NCBI GenBank assembly: GCA_021199495.1
Contig: JAJQHY010000081.1
Location: 1 to 64,000, forward strand
DNA length: 64,000 nt
Reading direction: 5' to 3'
Source of the DNA: Lachnospiraceae bacterium
GTDB lineage: Bacteria; Bacillota; Clostridia; Lachnospirales; Lachnospiraceae
In this document: positions 17,733 to 25,157 of the stretch, one piece after another
Numbering within the stretch: position 1 is the first letter of the stretch
Layout: each line of letters starts with the position of its first letter
Made by a program: the position numbers and the translations under genes
Notes under the pieces: model-generated
Database searches by the model: none
What the model saw: only the letters and a program-made list of their open reading frames with translations
What the model was told of the DNA's origin: nothing

Positions 17733-19280
17733 ATGAGACTGCTGAAGGATCTGAATTATAAAAAGGCGATCACCAACCGCATTGTCGTGACCGTGATTAT
17801 GGTCATACTGGAATTCATTCTGCTTTTGTTTCTTTTCTGGCAGGTGCTCCGGTTTTCTGCGCTGATTCTCTTTTTCTTTTATCTTCTGAGCAGCATTTAT
17901 GTGATTTATCTGGTCAGCAGCAAGGGAGATCCGGCGTTTCGGATCGGCTGGATTATCGTGATTCTGATACTGCCGCCCGTGGGAAGCCTGCTGTACCTTC
18001 TCTGGGGAGATAAGCGGCCTGCCAAGAGGCTTTCCTCCAGAATCAACGCGCAGGATCAGCGGATTTTTCCGTATTTAAAGACGGATTCTGAGACAGTGCA
18101 GGCGCTGCAGCGTGAGGGTACAAGAGAAGCGAAAACCCTCCATTACATCCAGAATATATCGGCTTATCCCGCGTATCAGAATGTGAAAACCACATATTAT
18201 CCCAGCGGTGAGAGTGTCTACGAAGCGATGCTTGAGGATTTGCGAAGTGCGCAGGAATATATCTTTCTGGAAACCTTTATCCTGCATGAGGGAGAAATGT
18301 GGGGGACAATCCTGGAAATCCTTGTTGAGAAGGCCAAAGCGGGTGTAGACGTCAGGATTATGTATGACGATATGGGTTCCGTATCGCTTCTGCCCAGCAA
18401 TTATTATCAGGATGTGGAGGCGCTGGATCCGCGTATCAAATGCGTGTCTTTCAATCGTGTAGTGCCGTTCCTGGCCATGGTGATGAATAACCGTGACCAC
18501 CGCAAAATCATGATAGTGGACGGAAAAGTGGGCTACACCGGCGGAGTCAACCTGTCTGATGAATATATCAACAAAAAAGTCCGTTTCGGTCACTGGAAGG
18601 ACAGCGGTATCCGTTTGGAGGGCGCCGCGGTGGACAACCTGACAGCCATGTTTCTGGAGCTGTGGAATGTCTCAGGCAGTGAGCAGTTGAATCCGGCGCA
18701 ATACCTGGGGAAACAACATGAGGCCTTTGCGGAGGATGGATATGTCCTTCCCTATGGGGACAGCCCGCTGGATGATGTGCGGGTGGGTGAGGACGCCTAT
18801 CTGGAGGTGATCAACTGCTCCACAGATTACCTGTATATCATGACGCCCTATCTGATTCCCAGTGTTGAGGTCGGAAACGCGCTGTGCCGCGCTGCCAAAC
18901 GCGGAGTGGATGTGCGGATCGCTACGCCGGGCATCCCGGATAAAAAAGCGGTGTTTCGTCTGACGCGTGCCAATTACAGGTCATTCATGAATGCCGGCGT
19001 GAAAATTTATGAGTATACACCGGGCTTTTTACACTGCAAATCCTTTGTCAGCGATGACAGGACTGCCGTCGTGGGTACGATCAATGTGGATTACAGGAGC
19101 CTGTATCTGCATTTTGAGTGTGGCGTCTGGATGTATCAGTGTCAGTCGCTGTTCGATGTGAAGGCGGATACACTTGATGTAATGGAGAAGGGACATCTGG
19201 TGCAGCCGGATGAACTGACGCATACCTGGCTGGGAAGACTTTTGGACGGCCTGCTGAATGTAATGGCGCCGCTTTTGTAG
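17733..19280 (+). CDS. cls: Cardiolipin synthase
   Basis: Condenses two phosphatidylglycerols into cardiolipin at the membrane. The 515-residue protein has two N-terminal membrane helices (about residues 16-60 and 70-90) and two phospholipase D HKD motifs: HRKIMIVDG in the first half and HCKSFVSDD in the second, each followed by a Gly-Gly or Gly-Thr-Asn segment as usual. GGAGG lies nine bases before ATG 17733, and an upstream in-frame TTG is rejected. The next gene, greA, begins eight bases after the stop with its own GGAGG, so they probably form one transcript. Confidence 0.93.
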   Translation: MRLLKDLNYKKAITNRIVVTVIMVILEFILLLFLFWQVLRFSALILFFFYLLSSIYVIYLVSSKGDPAFRIGWIIVILILPPVGSLLYLLWGDKRPAKRLSSRINAQDQRIFPYLKTDSETVQALQREGTREAKTLHYIQNISAYPAYQNVKTTYYPSGESVYEAMLEDLRSAQEYIFLETFILHEGEMWGTILEILVEKAKAGVDVRIMYDDMGSVSLLPSNYYQDVEALDPRIKCVSFNRVVPFLAMVMNNRDHRKIMIVDGKVGYTGGVNLSDEYINKKVRFGHWKDSGIRLEGAAVDNLTAMFLELWNVSGSEQLNPAQYLGKQHEAFAEDGYVLPYGDSPLDDVRVGEDAYLEVINCSTDYLYIMTPYLIPSVEVGNALCRAAKRGVDVRIATPGIPDKKAVFRLTRANYRSFMNAGVKIYEYTPGFLHCKSFVSDDRTAVVGTINVDYRSLYLHFECGVWMYQCQSLFDVKADTLDVMEKGHLVQPDELTHTWLGRLLDGLLNVMAPLL

Positions 19281-19288
19281 GAGGTTAT

Positions 19289-19792
19289 ATGGCAGAAAAA
19301 CTGACAGATAAGGATGTGGAGCGGATTCGGGCCGAGATTGAGGAGAGAAAGCTTGTGGAACGCCCCAGGCTTTTAGAGGCGGTGAAGGAAGCCAGAGCGC
19401 AGGGCGACTTAAGCGAGAACTTTGAATACACCGCCGCGAAGCGGGAGAAAAACCGCAACGAGAGCCGTATCCGTTATCTGGAGAGAGTGCTGAAAAACGC
19501 GCGGATTGTACAGGATCACGCCAAAGATGACGAGGTCGGCATTGAGAAAACAGTGCGTGTCCTGTTTGAGGATGATGACAGCGAGGAAGAGTACCGGATT
19601 GTGACGCCGATCCGCTGTAATTCTCTGGAGAATAAGATCAGCATAGAGTCGCCCATCGGTAAGGCCCTGATGGGACACAAAGCCGGAGAGCAGGTGGAAG
19701 TCGCGCTGCCGAACGGGGGCAGTTATACGCTGCGGATCCTTGAGATTACCAATACGGTGGACGACGGAACGGACCGGCTGAACAGCTATTGA
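19289..19792 (+). CDS. greA: GreA/GreB family transcript cleavage factor
   Basis: A 167-residue protein that rescues backtracked RNA polymerase by stimulating cleavage of the RNA 3' end. The N-terminal antiparallel coiled coil carries QGDLSENFEYTAAK with the acidic tip Asp and Glu residues needed for catalysis. The C-terminal FKBP-like half contains SPIGKALMGHKAGEQVEV. Length and motifs are normal for GreA. It lies eight bases downstream of cls. Confidence 0.93.
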   Translation: MAEKLTDKDVERIRAEIEERKLVERPRLLEAVKEARAQGDLSENFEYTAAKREKNRNESRIRYLERVLKNARIVQDHAKDDEVGIEKTVRVLFEDDDSEEEYRIVTPIRCNSLENKISIESPIGKALMGHKAGEQVEVALPNGGSYTLRILEITNTVDDGTDRLNSY

Positions 19793-19826
19793 TCGGACCG
19801 CTGTGAGGCGGCGAGCGGCGAATTGG

Positions 19827-19849
19827 ATCGTGACGTTTTTTGTCACGAT
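19827..19849 (+). other. Hairpin after greA
   Basis: ATCGTGAC (19827-19834) and GTCACGAT (19842-19849) form an 8-bp stem with a T-rich loop. There is no T-run after it, so termination is uncertain. It lies in the leader of the next gene. Confidence 0.35.
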
Positions 19850-19881
19850 ATATCAAATCAATACAAGGGAGAAGACAGAAA

Positions 19882-20388
19882 ATGGCATTATTACAGCAGT
19901 GGAATAAAATCGCAATGGATGAGAATAAGGATCAGGCTTCCTGGGATAAATTCTGGAACGAGTATTTTGCGATTGAGAAGGATATTTACGCCCGGATCTT
20001 AAAGACGCCGGATGAGCCGGTGAGCGGCACCGTGAAGGAGCTGGCTGAAAAATTCGGCGTTGATATTCTGACGATGACCGGCTTTCTGGATGGCATCAAC
20101 GATTCTTTAAAGGAAAAAAATCCAATCGAAACAATGGAGGAGGATACTATCGTCAGCCTCGACTACGATACCAGGCTTCTTTACAAAAACATGGTTGCGG
20201 CCGGCGCGGACTGGCTGTATCACCTGGAAGCGTGGAATGACATCTTTGATGAGGAGACGCAGAAAGCACTCTACAGAGAACAGAAATCCTCCACGACCAT
20301 TGTGAAGCCGGAGAAGATTTATCCGAACGATCCATGTCCCTGCGGCAGCGGCAAAAAATATAAAAAATGCTGCGGCCGAAACGCCTGA
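19882..20388 (+). CDS. SEC-C motif protein
   Basis: A 168-residue protein ending in [20 protein letters not shown], the zinc-binding SEC-C motif found at the C-terminus of SecA and many small proteins. The first 140 residues are helical and do not match a family I can name. Free-standing SEC-C proteins may bind ribosomes or partner proteins. The precise role is unknown. ATG 19882 follows AGGGAG; an upstream in-frame ATG at 19840 lies inside the preceding hairpin. Confidence 0.75.
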   Translation: MALLQQWNKIAMDENKDQASWDKFWNEYFAIEKDIYARILKTPDEPVSGTVKELAEKFGVDILTMTGFLDGINDSLKEKNPIETMEEDTIVSLDYDTRLLYKNMVAAGADWLYHLEAWNDIFDEETQKALYREQKSSTTIVKPEKIYPNDPCPCGSGKKYKKCCGRNA

Positions 20389-20479
20389 TAACTGTTCCAC
20401 GTATAAAGTTCAATATCCTGCGCATACTGTTCCTGACGGATTTCTGATGATCAGCAGAAAGAGTGTCAGGGAGGACAGG

Positions 20480-20794
20480 ATGGCAAGATTAGGATGTGGA
20501 GTTATAAACTGTATTTATAATCAGGCACATTGTTGCTGCAAGGGCGATATTCTGGTGGGAACCAGGGAAGCTGCAAAGGAGATTGAAACCTGCTGTGAGA
20601 GCTTCGCGGACTTAAGAGAAGATTTCTACGCGAATGTAGTGGAGCGCCCTCAGGAAATCATCCATGTGGACTGCGAGGCGGTTAAGTGCTGCTACAATGA
20701 AAACTGTAAATGCACGGCGGCGCAGATCAATATCCGGGGAGACAATGCGTTCACCTGCGGTGATACGCTTTGCGCAACCTTTACAAGCCGGTAA
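20480..20794 (+). CDS. Tandem DUF1540 cysteine-rich protein
   Basis: A 104-residue protein with two DUF1540 repeats. Each begins with a CxxxxCxYN-type block (CGVINCIYN and CEAVKCCYN), followed by clustered Cys and a closing Cys. Twelve or more cysteines suggest metal binding. DUF1540 proteins are widespread in spore-forming Clostridia and some are found in spores, but no activity is assigned. GGGAGGAC precedes ATG 20480. Confidence 0.8.
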   Translation: MARLGCGVINCIYNQAHCCCKGDILVGTREAAKEIETCCESFADLREDFYANVVERPQEIIHVDCEAVKCCYNENCKCTAAQINIRGDNAFTCGDTLCATFTSR

Positions 20795-20823
20795 AAGCAT
20801 TGAAAATGTAAAAAATTGCCGAA

Positions 20824-20851
20824 GGGATGTCAAAAATCATATTGACATCCC
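20824..20851 (+). terminator. Terminator-like inverted repeat overlapping the infC promoter
   Basis: GGGATGTCAA (20824-20833) and TTGACATCCC (20842-20851) form a 10-bp stem with an eight-base loop followed by TGATTTTC. The right arm contains the -35 hexamer of the infC promoter, so the hairpin may end the DUF1540 transcript and could also be an operator. Confidence 0.55.
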
Positions 20852-20870
20852 TGATTTTCTGTGGTAAGAT
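20842..20870 (+). promoter_or_regulatory. Promoter of the infC-rpmI-rplT operon
   Basis: A perfect TTGACA (20842-20847), 17-bp spacer and TAAGAT (20865-20870). It gives a leader of about 175 nt before infC. Confidence 0.75.
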
Positions 20871-20993
20871 ACCCGAGTATGTGAAAGGTCACATGAAAAC
20901 ATCAAGCAGAGTATCCACTCTCACCCTGCGGCAAATGTGCTTCAGGCGTTTACAGTTTTTTTACAGACTCAGTATGATTCTGTGGATTGTCAG

Positions 20994-21028
20994 GTGGATA
21001 GTTTGTCTTGCTATCCGCTATTTTTTTT
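20994..21028 (+). terminator. Leader attenuator upstream of infC
   Basis: GTGGATAG (20994-21001) pairs with CTATCCGC (21011-21018, one G-U pair), followed by a run of eight T at 21021-21028. This intrinsic terminator sits within the infC leader, 25 bases before the start codon. In Bacillus the infC operon is controlled through its leader by ribosomal protein L20. The same logic is likely here, although I did not identify the L20-binding fold. Confidence 0.65.
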
Positions 21029-21053
21029 CTTGGAATTTTGGGAGGGTAAAGTT

Positions 21054-21575
21054 ATTAGCAACAATAACGAATGTCAGATCAATGAGCAGATCCGTGACAA
21101 GGAGATTCACCTCATCGGCGAGAACGGGGAGCAGCGCGGTATCATGTCTGCCAGGGACGCGTTAAAGCTTGCGGAGGAAGCAGGCCTGGATCTGGTGAAG
21201 ATCGTGCCGAACGCCAAGCCGCCTGTCTGCAGAATCGTAGATTACAGTAAGTATAAATACGAGCAGGCACGCCGGGAGAAGGAAGCGAAGAAAAAGCAGC
21301 GTGTAACAGAGGTAAAAGAGATCCGTCTGTCGCCTAATATTGACACGAATGATCTGAACACCAAGACCGCTGCCGCGAGTAAATTTCTTTCAAAGGGCGA
21401 TAAGGTAAAGGTTACTTTGCGCTTCAGAGGCAGGGAGATTTCCCGTATGGCCATGAGCAAGCATATTCTGGATGATTTCGCTGCAAGTCTTTCGGAGATT
21501 GCCAATGTGGAGAAGCCGCCGAAGGCGGAAGGCAGGAACATGACCATGTTCCTGGCGCCAAAATCCAAAAAATAG
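21054..21575 (+). CDS. infC: Translation initiation factor IF-3
   Basis: Binds the 30S subunit, checks start-codon pairing and blocks premature 50S joining. The 173-residue protein starts at the rare codon ATT (21054), with GGAGGG at 21041-21046, seven bases upstream. The sequence then reads SNNNECQINEQIRDKEIHLI, the normal IF-3 N-terminus. No ATG in frame fits. An AUU start is the classic device by which IF-3 limits its own translation. The IF3-N domain, a charged linker with KKKQRVTEVKEIRL, and IF3-C follow. rpmI and rplT lie downstream in the standard operon. Confidence 0.95.
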   Translation: MSNNNECQINEQIRDKEIHLIGENGEQRGIMSARDALKLAEEAGLDLVKIVPNAKPPVCRIVDYSKYKYEQARREKEAKKKQRVTEVKEIRLSPNIDTNDLNTKTAAASKFLSKGDKVKVTLRFRGREISRMAMSKHILDDFAASLSEIANVEKPPKAEGRNMTMFLAPKSKK

Positions 21576-21605
21576 CACAGGAAAAATATCACAGGAGGAA
21601 CCAAC

Positions 21606-21803
21606 ATGCCGAAATTAAAGACAAAGAGAGCCGCAGCGAAGCGTTTCACCGCGACCGGAACAGGAAAATTGAAAAGAGCGAAAGCTTATAAGAGCCATAT
21701 CTTAACCAAGAAGTCTACGAAGAGAAAGCGTAATCTGCGCAAGTCCACGATTACGGATCAGACCAACGTAAAGAATATGAAGAAGGTATTGCCCTATTTA
21801 TAA
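21606..21803 (+). CDS. rpmI: 50S ribosomal protein L35
   Basis: A 65-residue, very basic protein of the large subunit. [14 protein letters not shown] and [16 protein letters not shown] are the standard L35 blocks. It has a good AGGAGG upstream and lies 30 bp after infC. Confidence 0.97.
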   Translation: MPKLKTKRAAAKRFTATGTGKLKRAKAYKSHILTKKSTKRKRNLRKSTITDQTNVKNMKKVLPYL

Positions 21804-21824
21804 TTCGGCTAAGGAGGAAAAGAA

Positions 21825-22181
21825 ATGGCAAGAATCAAGGGCGGAATGAACGCCAAAAAGAAACATAACAGAGTATTAAAGCTGGCAAAGGGCTACAGAG
21901 GCGCCAGAAGCAAACAGTATCGTACCGCGAAACAGTCCGTGATGAGAGCGCTGACCAGCTCCTATGCCGGCCGCAAAGAGAGAAAGCGTCAGTTCAGACA
22001 GCTGTGGATCGCGCGTATCAACGCGGCTGCCAGAATGAATGACCTCTCCTACAGTAAGTTCATGCACGGTTTAAAGCTGGCTGAGATTGACATCAACAGA
22101 AAGATGCTGGCTGAGATGGCCGTGAACGATGCGGAAGGCTTTACCGCACTGTGCGAGATCGCCAAAGAAAAGATCGCGTAA
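21825..22181 (+). CDS. rplT: 50S ribosomal protein L20
   Basis: A 118-residue 23S rRNA-binding protein essential for early 50S assembly. In several bacteria it represses its own operon by binding the mRNA leader. The N-terminus [23 protein letters not shown] and [11 protein letters not shown] are typical (quoted in part: [15 protein letters not shown]). It is the third gene of infC-rpmI-rplT, 21 bp after rpmI, with AAGGAGG upstream. Confidence 0.97.
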   Translation: MARIKGGMNAKKKHNRVLKLAKGYRGARSKQYRTAKQSVMRALTSSYAGRKERKRQFRQLWIARINAAARMNDLSYSKFMHGLKLAEIDINRKMLAEMAVNDAEGFTALCEIAKEKIA

Positions 22182-22196
22182 TCACATTCAAAGGTT

Positions 22197-22238
22197 AACT
22201 CCGGAAATTACAGTTTTGTCATTTCCGGAGTTCTTTTA
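22197..22238 (+). terminator. Terminator of infC-rpmI-rplT
   Basis: AACTCCGGAAAT (22197-22208) and ATTTCCGGAGTT (22221-22232) form a perfect 12-bp stem followed by CTTTTAT. Confidence 0.85.
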
Positions 22239-22337
22239 TGATACAAGGCTGCGGGATAAGTGAGATAGGAAATCTTTGATTTCCGTAATCGAACTTATGC
22301 ACAGCAGCGTATTTTGCGGAGCAATCCATAGTATCAT
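22238..22337. repeat. Intergenic inverted-repeat element, copy E2
   Basis: A 100-bp element bounded by inverted ends ATGATAC (22238-22244) and GTATCAT (22331-22337). Its hairpin core 22260-22300 matches the reverse complement of 9253-9293 at 38 of 41 positions. Inner stem GGAAATC/GATTTCC is identical in both. In the next stem out, TAAGT/ACTTA here replaces TAGGT/ACCTA, a compensatory change. AGCAGCGTATTTTGC (22303-22317) recurs exactly at 52176-52190. It sits between the rplT terminator and pepD. It may be a structured RNA or a MITE-like element. Confidence 0.7.
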
Positions 22338-22361
22338 TTTTGACAAGGAGAGTACCTGTTT

Positions 22362-23807
22362 ATGAGAGTCTGGGAGAATCTGGAACCAAAGGCAGTATTT
22401 CACTTTTTTGAGGATATCTGCTCGATTCCGCACGGATCGGGCAATACCGCACAGATTTCCAAATATCTGCAGAATTTTGCCGCGGAAAGAGGAATCTGGT
22501 ATCGCACGGATGAACGCGGGAACGTGGTAATGAGAAAGTCGGCATCGCCTGGATATGAGGATGTCCCGGGACTGGTGATACAGGGGCATATGGATATGGT
22601 TGCGGTGAAAACCGCTGACTGTGAGAAGAATATGGAGACGGAGGGGCTTGATCCCGCCATTGACGGGGATTACGTCTATGCCGTAAATACCAGCCTGGGC
22701 GGAGATGACGGCATTGCCGTCGCATATGGTCTGGCGATTCTGGATGACGACAGCATTCCGCATCCGCAGCTGGAGCTGATTGTCACGGTAGATGAAGAGA
22801 CCGGGATGTTCGGCGCGCAGGCACTTGATATGAGTGACATCACCGGCAGACGTTTCCTCAACCTTGATTCGGAGGAGGAGGGCTTCTTTTTAACCGGCTG
22901 CGCGGGCGGCAGACGTCTGAAGGCCGAAGTGGACCGGACTTACCAGACGGTGCAGGGCAGGCAGGTTGTGATTACGGTTGCCGGTTTGCAGGGCGGACAC
23001 AGCGGCGCCGAGATTCATAAGGAGCGTGGAAACGCCATTCTTTTGCTGGGAAGAGTGCTGGCCGCAGTTCTGGAGGAAACGACTCTTTCTATCATCAGTA
23101 TATCCGGCGGAACGGCGGAAAATGTAATTCCGTCTCAGGCACAGGCAGTCCTTGTCTGCCCGGAACCGGAAAAGGTACAGCCCGCTGTGGACAGCGTTTA
23201 TGCAGATCTGAGACAGGAATATGAAATCCGCGATCCGCAGGTTCGGGTTGAGGTAATGATACAGAGTGCAGACGGTGAATATCAGGCGGATTCTCCGGAA
23301 GATACCGCACACTTTATTACCCTGTTGACGGCGCTTCCGACAGGTGTGCAGGCCATGAGCCCCAGCATTGCCGGCATGGTGGAAACCAGCCTGAATCTGG
23401 GCGTGATTTCCTCTGATGAGGAGAAAATCACACTGCAGTATTCCATCCGCAGCAGCCTGGAGAGCGCTAAATATGCTCTATCAGAGCGGGTGGCGGCAAT
23501 TTTTAACCTGGCAGGCGCACGCGTGGAAGCGGGCAGCGATTATCCCGGCTGGGCTTACAGGGTAGACAGTCCTCTCAGAGACAAAATGGTCAGAGTCTAT
23601 GAGCGGATGTATGGAGAAAAGCCGCAGATTACCACGATTCACGCGGGTCTGGAGTGCGGCCTTTTCTTGGGGAAGTGTCCGGATCTGGACTGCGTTTCCA
23701 TGGGGCCGGACATGCTGGATATTCATTCGACCAATGAGAAGCTTTCCATATCCTCCACAAAGAGGGTGTGGGAATATCTGCTGGAGCTTCTGAAGGATAA
23801 AGCCTGA
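22362..23807 (+). CDS. pepD: Aminoacyl-histidine dipeptidase (M20C)
   Basis: A zinc dipeptidase of 481 residues that hydrolyses Xaa-His and other dipeptides in the cytoplasm. M20 metal-site blocks are visible: GHMDMV (His and Asp), LGGDDGIAVAYG (bridging Asp), DEETGMFGA (catalytic Glu-Glu) and the C-terminal IHAGLECG. A lid domain separates the halves at about residues 205-350. The start follows AAGGAGAG. The stop lies nine bases before the next gene's ATG, which suggests cotranscription with the RNA methyltransferase. Confidence 0.93.
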   Translation: MRVWENLEPKAVFHFFEDICSIPHGSGNTAQISKYLQNFAAERGIWYRTDERGNVVMRKSASPGYEDVPGLVIQGHMDMVAVKTADCEKNMETEGLDPAIDGDYVYAVNTSLGGDDGIAVAYGLAILDDDSIPHPQLELIVTVDEETGMFGAQALDMSDITGRRFLNLDSEEEGFFLTGCAGGRRLKAEVDRTYQTVQGRQVVITVAGLQGGHSGAEIHKERGNAILLLGRVLAAVLEETTLSIISISGGTAENVIPSQAQAVLVCPEPEKVQPAVDSVYADLRQEYEIRDPQVRVEVMIQSADGEYQADSPEDTAHFITLLTALPTGVQAMSPSIAGMVETSLNLGVISSDEEKITLQYSIRSSLESAKYALSERVAAIFNLAGARVEAGSDYPGWAYRVDSPLRDKMVRVYERMYGEKPQITTIHAGLECGLFLGKCPDLDCVSMGPDMLDIHSTNEKLSISSTKRVWEYLLELLKDKA

Positions 23808-23815
23808 GAAAATCG

Positions 23816-24985
23816 ATGATGAAAAAAGATGAAATAACATGTTCCGCCGCGGGAAAGTGCGGCGGCTGTGACTGGCTTGAGAGGCCATATGAAAAGCAGC
23901 TGAGAGATAAAAAGAGGCTGGTGGAGGAGCTTTTAAAGCCATATTGCGGGCTTGAAGGCATCCTTCCCATGGAGCAGCCTTATTTTTACCGCAATAAGGT
24001 GCACGCTGCCTTTGGCAGGGACCGCAGAGGCAATGTGATCGCAGGAACCTATGAGAAAAACTCTCACAGGGTTGTGCCGGTGGAACATTGCATGATTGAG
24101 GATGAAAATGCCCAGGCCATTATCCGCACCATCCGTGATCTGTGCGTAAGCTTTCGGATGAAGATTTATGATGAGGATACAGGGTACGGATTGCTGCGGC
24201 ATGTGCTGATCAGGGTTGGGCGCCAAACCGGTCAGTACCTGGTTGTTCTGGTGCTTTCCTCCCCGATTCTGCCGGATAAAAATAATTTTATCAAAGCTTT
24301 GCGCAAAGCACATCCGGAGATTACCTCCGTGGTGCTGAATGTAAATGACCGCCGCACCAGCATGATACTGGGAGACAAGGAGCAGGTGCTTTTTGGCAAA
24401 GGATATATTGAGGATACGCTGTGCGGCAAAACCTTCCGCATCTCTCCGAAATCCTTTTACCAGGTGAATCCTGTACAGACACAAAAGCTGTACTTAAAAG
24501 CCCTTGCATATGCTGATTTTAAAGGAAATGAAAGGATCGTGGACGCCTACTGCGGCATCGGTACGATCGGCATCGTTGCTTCCGATTATGTGCAGGAAGT
24601 GATTGGTGTGGAGCTGAATAAGGACGCGGTGCGTGATGCGCGTGTGAACGCCCGCTTAAATCGTGTCAGAAATGTTTCCTTTTATGAAAATGACGCGGGG
24701 CAGTTTCTGACACAGATGGCCGGGCAGAAGGCGCGGGTGGATGCTGTGATTTTAGATCCGCCGCGTGCAGGGAGTGACGAGGCGTTTCTTTCTTCTGTCG
24801 TGAGCATTTCTCCTGCGAAGGTCATTTATATTTCCTGCAATCCACAGACACTTGCCCGTGACCTGAAGTTTCTGACAGGAAGGGGATATCGGGCACAGAA
24901 AGCCTGCGCTGTGGATATGTTCCCTCAGACGGCAGAGCATGTAGAGACATGTGTTCTGCTGACGAAAGCAGCCGGAACGCATTGA
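23816..24985 (+). CDS. rlmD: 23S rRNA (uracil-C5)-methyltransferase, RlmCD type
   Basis: A 389-residue SAM-dependent TrmA-family enzyme expected to methylate U1939 (and, in the Bacillus RlmCD, also U747) of 23S rRNA. The N-terminal cysteines CSAAGKCGGCDW likely hold a 4Fe-4S cluster. The SAM-binding block is VDAYCGIGTIGI, the DPPRAG motif follows, and catalytic Cys lies in YISCNPQTLARDL. It lacks the TRAM domain of longer relatives. Two adjacent ATG codons (23816 and 23819) could start it. It follows pepD closely. Confidence 0.88.
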   Translation: MMKKDEITCSAAGKCGGCDWLERPYEKQLRDKKRLVEELLKPYCGLEGILPMEQPYFYRNKVHAAFGRDRRGNVIAGTYEKNSHRVVPVEHCMIEDENAQAIIRTIRDLCVSFRMKIYDEDTGYGLLRHVLIRVGRQTGQYLVVLVLSSPILPDKNNFIKALRKAHPEITSVVLNVNDRRTSMILGDKEQVLFGKGYIEDTLCGKTFRISPKSFYQVNPVQTQKLYLKALAYADFKGNERIVDAYCGIGTIGIVASDYVQEVIGVELNKDAVRDARVNARLNRVRNVSFYENDAGQFLTQMAGQKARVDAVILDPPRAGSDEAFLSSVVSISPAKVIYISCNPQTLARDLKFLTGRGYRAQKACAVDMFPQTAEHVETCVLLTKAAGTH

Positions 24986-25157
24986 GAAGAGGCCACGGGA
25001 AACATCGTAATATATTCGTAACAATTCTGTGATAAAAAAGGTTGTATGAAGAATTGCTGCCGATCTGCGTGAAAATTCTTTTCATATATCTGCAGAGCGG
25101 AACGTATGCTGGAGAAAGTCACCGGAAGCGTAATATTGAAAATTGAGGAGTTTATCT

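Noticed and set aside
24986..25157. Possible glmS ribozyme upstream of glmS
   Set aside because: The conserved AGCGCC cleavage-site region and pseudoknot segments of the glmS ribozyme were not found. Only weak AT-rich hairpins are present.
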